DNA of 64,000 nucleotides from Candidatus Rhodoferax randersensis. GTDB taxonomy: Bacteria; Pseudomonadota; Gammaproteobacteria; Burkholderiales; Burkholderiaceae_C. The notes under the pieces are model-generated. The model searched no databases and was not told the origin of the DNA. It saw only the letters and a program-made list of their open reading frames with translations. Both the position numbers and the translations under genes were made by a program. Location of the stretch: positions 248,001 to 312,000 of the forward strand of contig JADKEH010000001.1 in NCBI GenBank assembly GCA_016718155.1, written 5' to 3'. This document shows positions 61,649 through 64,000 of the stretch, piece after piece; position 1 is the stretch's first letter, and every line of letters begins with the position of its first letter.

Positions 61649-63139
61649 TCAGGCACCCAGCATCTGCTTGACGGCCTTGGCGCAAAGATCCATCAGGCCG
61701 CCAGGCAACAGACCCAACGCCAGCACCAGTGCAGCATTGACCGACAGCACGGCCCGAACATCCAGTGGTGCGGTGATGGCCGAGGCCCCGACCGGTGCGT
61801 CAAAGTACATCACCTTGACCACCCGGAGGTAGTAAAACGCCCCTATCAGCGACATCATGACGGCGAATACGGCCAGCGCCAAGTGCAGCCCCGAGCCTGA
61901 AGCGATCAGGGCCTGCAAGACCGACAGCTTGGCATAGAACCCCACCATCGGCGGGATACCGGCCAGTGAAAACATGCACACCGCCATGACTGCCGCGTAC
62001 AGTGGGCTGCGCTCATTGAGGCCGGCGAAGTCTGAGATCTCTTCGCTCTCAAAACCCTCACGCGAGAGCAGCAAAATGACACCGAAACTGGCCAAGGTCG
62101 TCAGGACGTAGGTCACCATGTAGAACATGGACGAGCTGTACGCGTTGCCGGCCGAGAAGGTGTTTCCGTTGACCACACCAGACATCAATCCGAGCAGCAC
62201 AAAACCCATCTGGGAGATGGTGGAATACGCCAGCATGCGCTTGAGGTTGGTCTGAGCAATGGCGGCCAGATTGCCGATCAACAGCGACCCGATTGACAAC
62301 ACCATCAGCATTTGCTGCCAGTCGGGCGCCAGGGGCAACATACCTTCCACCAACAGGCGAATCACGATCGCGAACGCAGCCAACTTCGGTGCGCCGCCGA
62401 TCATCAGGGTCACCGCTGTCGGCGCGCCCTGGTAGACGTCCGGAATCCACATGTGAAAAGGCACCACACCGAGCTTGAAAGCCAAGCCAGCCACCACAAA
62501 CACCAAACCGAACACCAACACCTGGTGTTTGACTTGCCCACTGCTGATCGCCTTGAACACGGCGTTGATGTCCAGCGACCCGGTCGCGCCGTACATCATC
62601 GACAGACCGTAGAGCAGGAAACCCGAGGCCAGGGCGCCCAGCACAAAGTACTTCATGGCCGCTTCGGTGGAGGTGGCGTGGTCGCGCCGCAGGGCTACCA
62701 GCGCGTAACTCGACAGCGTCAGCAACTCCAGCCCCATGTAGATGACCAGGAAGTTGTTGCCGCTGATCATCACAAACATGCCCAGCAGGGCGAACAGACT
62801 CAGGCTGAACAGTTCGCCGCCGCGCAACATCATCTGGCGGTCAGCCGCATAAGGACGCCCATAAACCAACGTGACCATCACCGCCAGCGTGGCAAAACAC
62901 TTGAGCCAGTTGCCCATTTGGTCGCTGACAATCATGTTGCCGAAACCGAAGCGCTCCTCGCCACCAACGGCATAAGCAGCCTGCAACGCCGCCACCACAG
63001 CGAGTGTCAGCATCGTCAACAGGTAAGTCACGGTGCGGCGCGGGGTGTTGACACCCAGGTCCACCAAGGCGATGACACACGCCATCACAAGCAGGACGAT
63101 CTCCGGGTAAACCGCGATCCAACTGATTTTGTCAATCAT
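61649..63139 (-). CDS. nuoN: NADH-quinone oxidoreductase subunit N
   Basis: A 496-residue membrane subunit of respiratory complex I with about 14 helices. It belongs to the proton-pumping antiporter-like type, with the conserved block LGLELLTLSSYALVALRRD (the key Glu) and GLAFKLGVVPFHMWIPDVYQ then GAPTAVTLM (the key Lys). It lies 24 bases downstream of nuoM and is the last nuo gene in the operon. Confidence 0.97.
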   Translation of the reverse strand: MIDKISWIAVYPEIVLLVMACVIALVDLGVNTPRRTVTYLLTMLTLAVVAALQAAYAVGGEERFGFGNMIVSDQMGNWLKCFATLAVMVTLVYGRPYAADRQMMLRGGELFSLSLFALLGMFVMISGNNFLVIYMGLELLTLSSYALVALRRDHATSTEAAMKYFVLGALASGFLLYGLSMMYGATGSLDINAVFKAISSGQVKHQVLVFGLVFVVAGLAFKLGVVPFHMWIPDVYQGAPTAVTLMIGGAPKLAAFAIVIRLLVEGMLPLAPDWQQMLMVLSIGSLLIGNLAAIAQTNLKRMLAYSTISQMGFVLLGLMSGVVNGNTFSAGNAYSSSMFYMVTYVLTTLASFGVILLLSREGFESEEISDFAGLNERSPLYAAVMAVCMFSLAGIPPMVGFYAKLSVLQALIASGSGLHLALAVFAVMMSLIGAFYYLRVVKVMYFDAPVGASAITAPLDVRAVLSVNAALVLALGLLPGGLMDLCAKAVKQMLGA

Positions 63140-63163
63140 TTTTCGGCTCTTGTTTCAGGTGGG

Positions 63164-64000
63164 TCAGTTCAGCTTGGTCAGCGCAACGTGCTTGAGGAGT
63201 TCCGCGACGGAGGGGTCCATCACATCGGTGAACGGCTTGGGATAGACACCCATGGCCAACACCGCGATGGCAAGCAGGGCCAGCATCAGGAATTCGCGGC
63301 TGTTGATGTCGGTGAGGGACTTGACGTCATCATTGGTGACCGACCCCAGGTAGACACGCTTGAACATCCACAAGGTGTAGGCGGCGCCAAAAATCAGGGC
63401 GCTCGCCGCTGCAAAGCCCAGCCAGAAATTGGCCTTGACGGCCCCCAGAATGACCATCCACTCGCCTACAAAACCGGCGGTAGCGGGCAGACCGCAATTG
63501 GCCATGGAAAACAGCAGCGCGAACGCGGCGAACTTGGGCATGGTGTTGACCACCCCGCCGTAGCTCGCGATCTGCCTGGAGTGCACCCGGTCATACAAGA
63601 CGCCGATACACAGGAACATGGCGGCCGAGACGAAACCGTGCGCAATCATCTGCACCAGGCCACCGGACACGCCAAGATCGTTGAAGATGAAGAACCCCAG
63701 GGTGACAAAGCCCATGTGCGCCACCGACGAATAGGCCACCAGCTTCTTCATGTCCTGCTGCACCATCGCCACCAGGCCGACGTAGACCACCGCGATCACC
63801 GACAAGGCAATGATCAGCCAAGCCCACTCGCGCGCGGCATCGGGTGCGATCGGCATCGAAAAACGCAGAAAACCATAGGCCCCGAGCTTCAGCATGATCG
63901 CGGCCAGCACCGCCGAGCCGCCCGTGGGGGCCTCCACGTGTACATCGGGCAACCAGGTGTGCACCGGCCACATCGGCACCTTCACCGCAAAGGCCGAGAA
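63164..64000 (-). CDS. nuoM: NADH-quinone oxidoreductase subunit M, 5' part outside window
   Basis: The C-terminal 278 residues of the complex I antiporter-like subunit NuoM; the gene continues off the right edge. It starts here with FAVKVPMWPVHTWLPDVHVE then APTGGSAVLAAIMLKLGAYG, the conserved part with the proton-channel Lys, and contains SVAHMGFVTLGFF and SMANCGLPATAGFVGEWMVI. The stop is at 63164. Only the nuoM-nuoN end of the nuo operon is visible. Confidence 0.97.
   Translation of the reverse strand, partial: FSAFAVKVPMWPVHTWLPDVHVEAPTGGSAVLAAIMLKLGAYGFLRFSMPIAPDAAREWAWLIIALSVIAVVYVGLVAMVQQDMKKLVAYSSVAHMGFVTLGFFIFNDLGVSGGLVQMIAHGFVSAAMFLCIGVLYDRVHSRQIASYGGVVNTMPKFAAFALLFSMANCGLPATAGFVGEWMVILGAVKANFWLGFAAASALIFGAAYTLWMFKRVYLGSVTNDDVKSLTDINSREFLMLALLAIAVLAMGVYPKPFTDVMDPSVAELLKHVALTKLN

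Overview
The window looks like a chromosome segment of a betaproteobacterium, most likely Burkholderiales and probably Comamonadaceae (a Rhodoferax- or Polaromonas-like organism). This is inferred from gene content: a Bug-family tricarboxylate receptor, a phasin under PhaR-type sites, the order exbB-exbD-lpxK-Trm112-kdsB-adk, nuoM-nuoN followed by a NUDIX gene, a PEP-CTERM surface protein, and short GCTAT...ATAGC palindromes inside coding regions. No rRNA, tRNA or CRISPR array was found.

Layout. 1-5.5 kb: transport and metabolic genes (Bug receptor, AEC carrier, hydroxyacid dehydrogenase, thioesterase, HDAC-like deacetylase), then a phasin with promoter, operators and terminator. 5.5-14.8 kb: patatin lipoprotein and an orphan iron-binding protein sharing a Fur-like box, then clpS-clpA, icd, an exported Ala/Pro/Lys-rich protein, DUF192, sodB and xseA. 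15.2-25.4 kb: exbB-exbD-lpxK-Trm112-kdsB-adk, a LivJ-type receptor, asparaginase, lexA with two SOS boxes, DUF1993, a second hydroxyacid dehydrogenase and an MFS carrier. 25.5-33.3 kb: a CHAT peptidase, a haemagglutinin-like TpsA and its TpsB transporter; the TpsA gene carries about 1 kb of dense small indels. 33.4-38 kb: a DUF4143 ATPase with a palindromic control region, a helical-repeat protein, a Bcr/CflA drug exporter and miaA.

38-42.7 kb is a patchwork of accessory and decayed DNA: a RelE-like/BrnA-like toxin-antitoxin pair, small membrane proteins, a GGDEF tail fragment, a glmU 3' remnant, a gutted histidine kinase and an intact LuxR-type regulator. 42.8-50.8 kb holds the most unusual locus. 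A sigma-54 promoter precedes a giant repeat protein (about 2,330 residues if its single frameshift is repaired) ending in a PEP-CTERM sorting signal, followed by two small overlapping membrane-anchored protein genes and a terminator. The giant gene has seven repeats of about 182 residues, two of them almost identical 555-bp copies. Comparing those copies places the frameshift at one extra C (46333/46334). An IS110 remnant lies just downstream.

51.5-57.8 kb: a 46-residue membrane protein, a DCC-family protein, a solute-binding protein and diguanylate cyclase operon, a PLP enzyme, and a TPR-GGDEF pseudogene. 57.9-64 kb returns to stable chromosome: an MsbA-type ABC exporter, two small proteins sharing a GQTTGxxVNTxA tail, DUF1178, NUDIX, nuoN and the 3' part of nuoM.

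Frameshifts fall only in accessory genes; the housekeeping genes read cleanly. This favours real decay, but the indel clusters could also be local sequence error.
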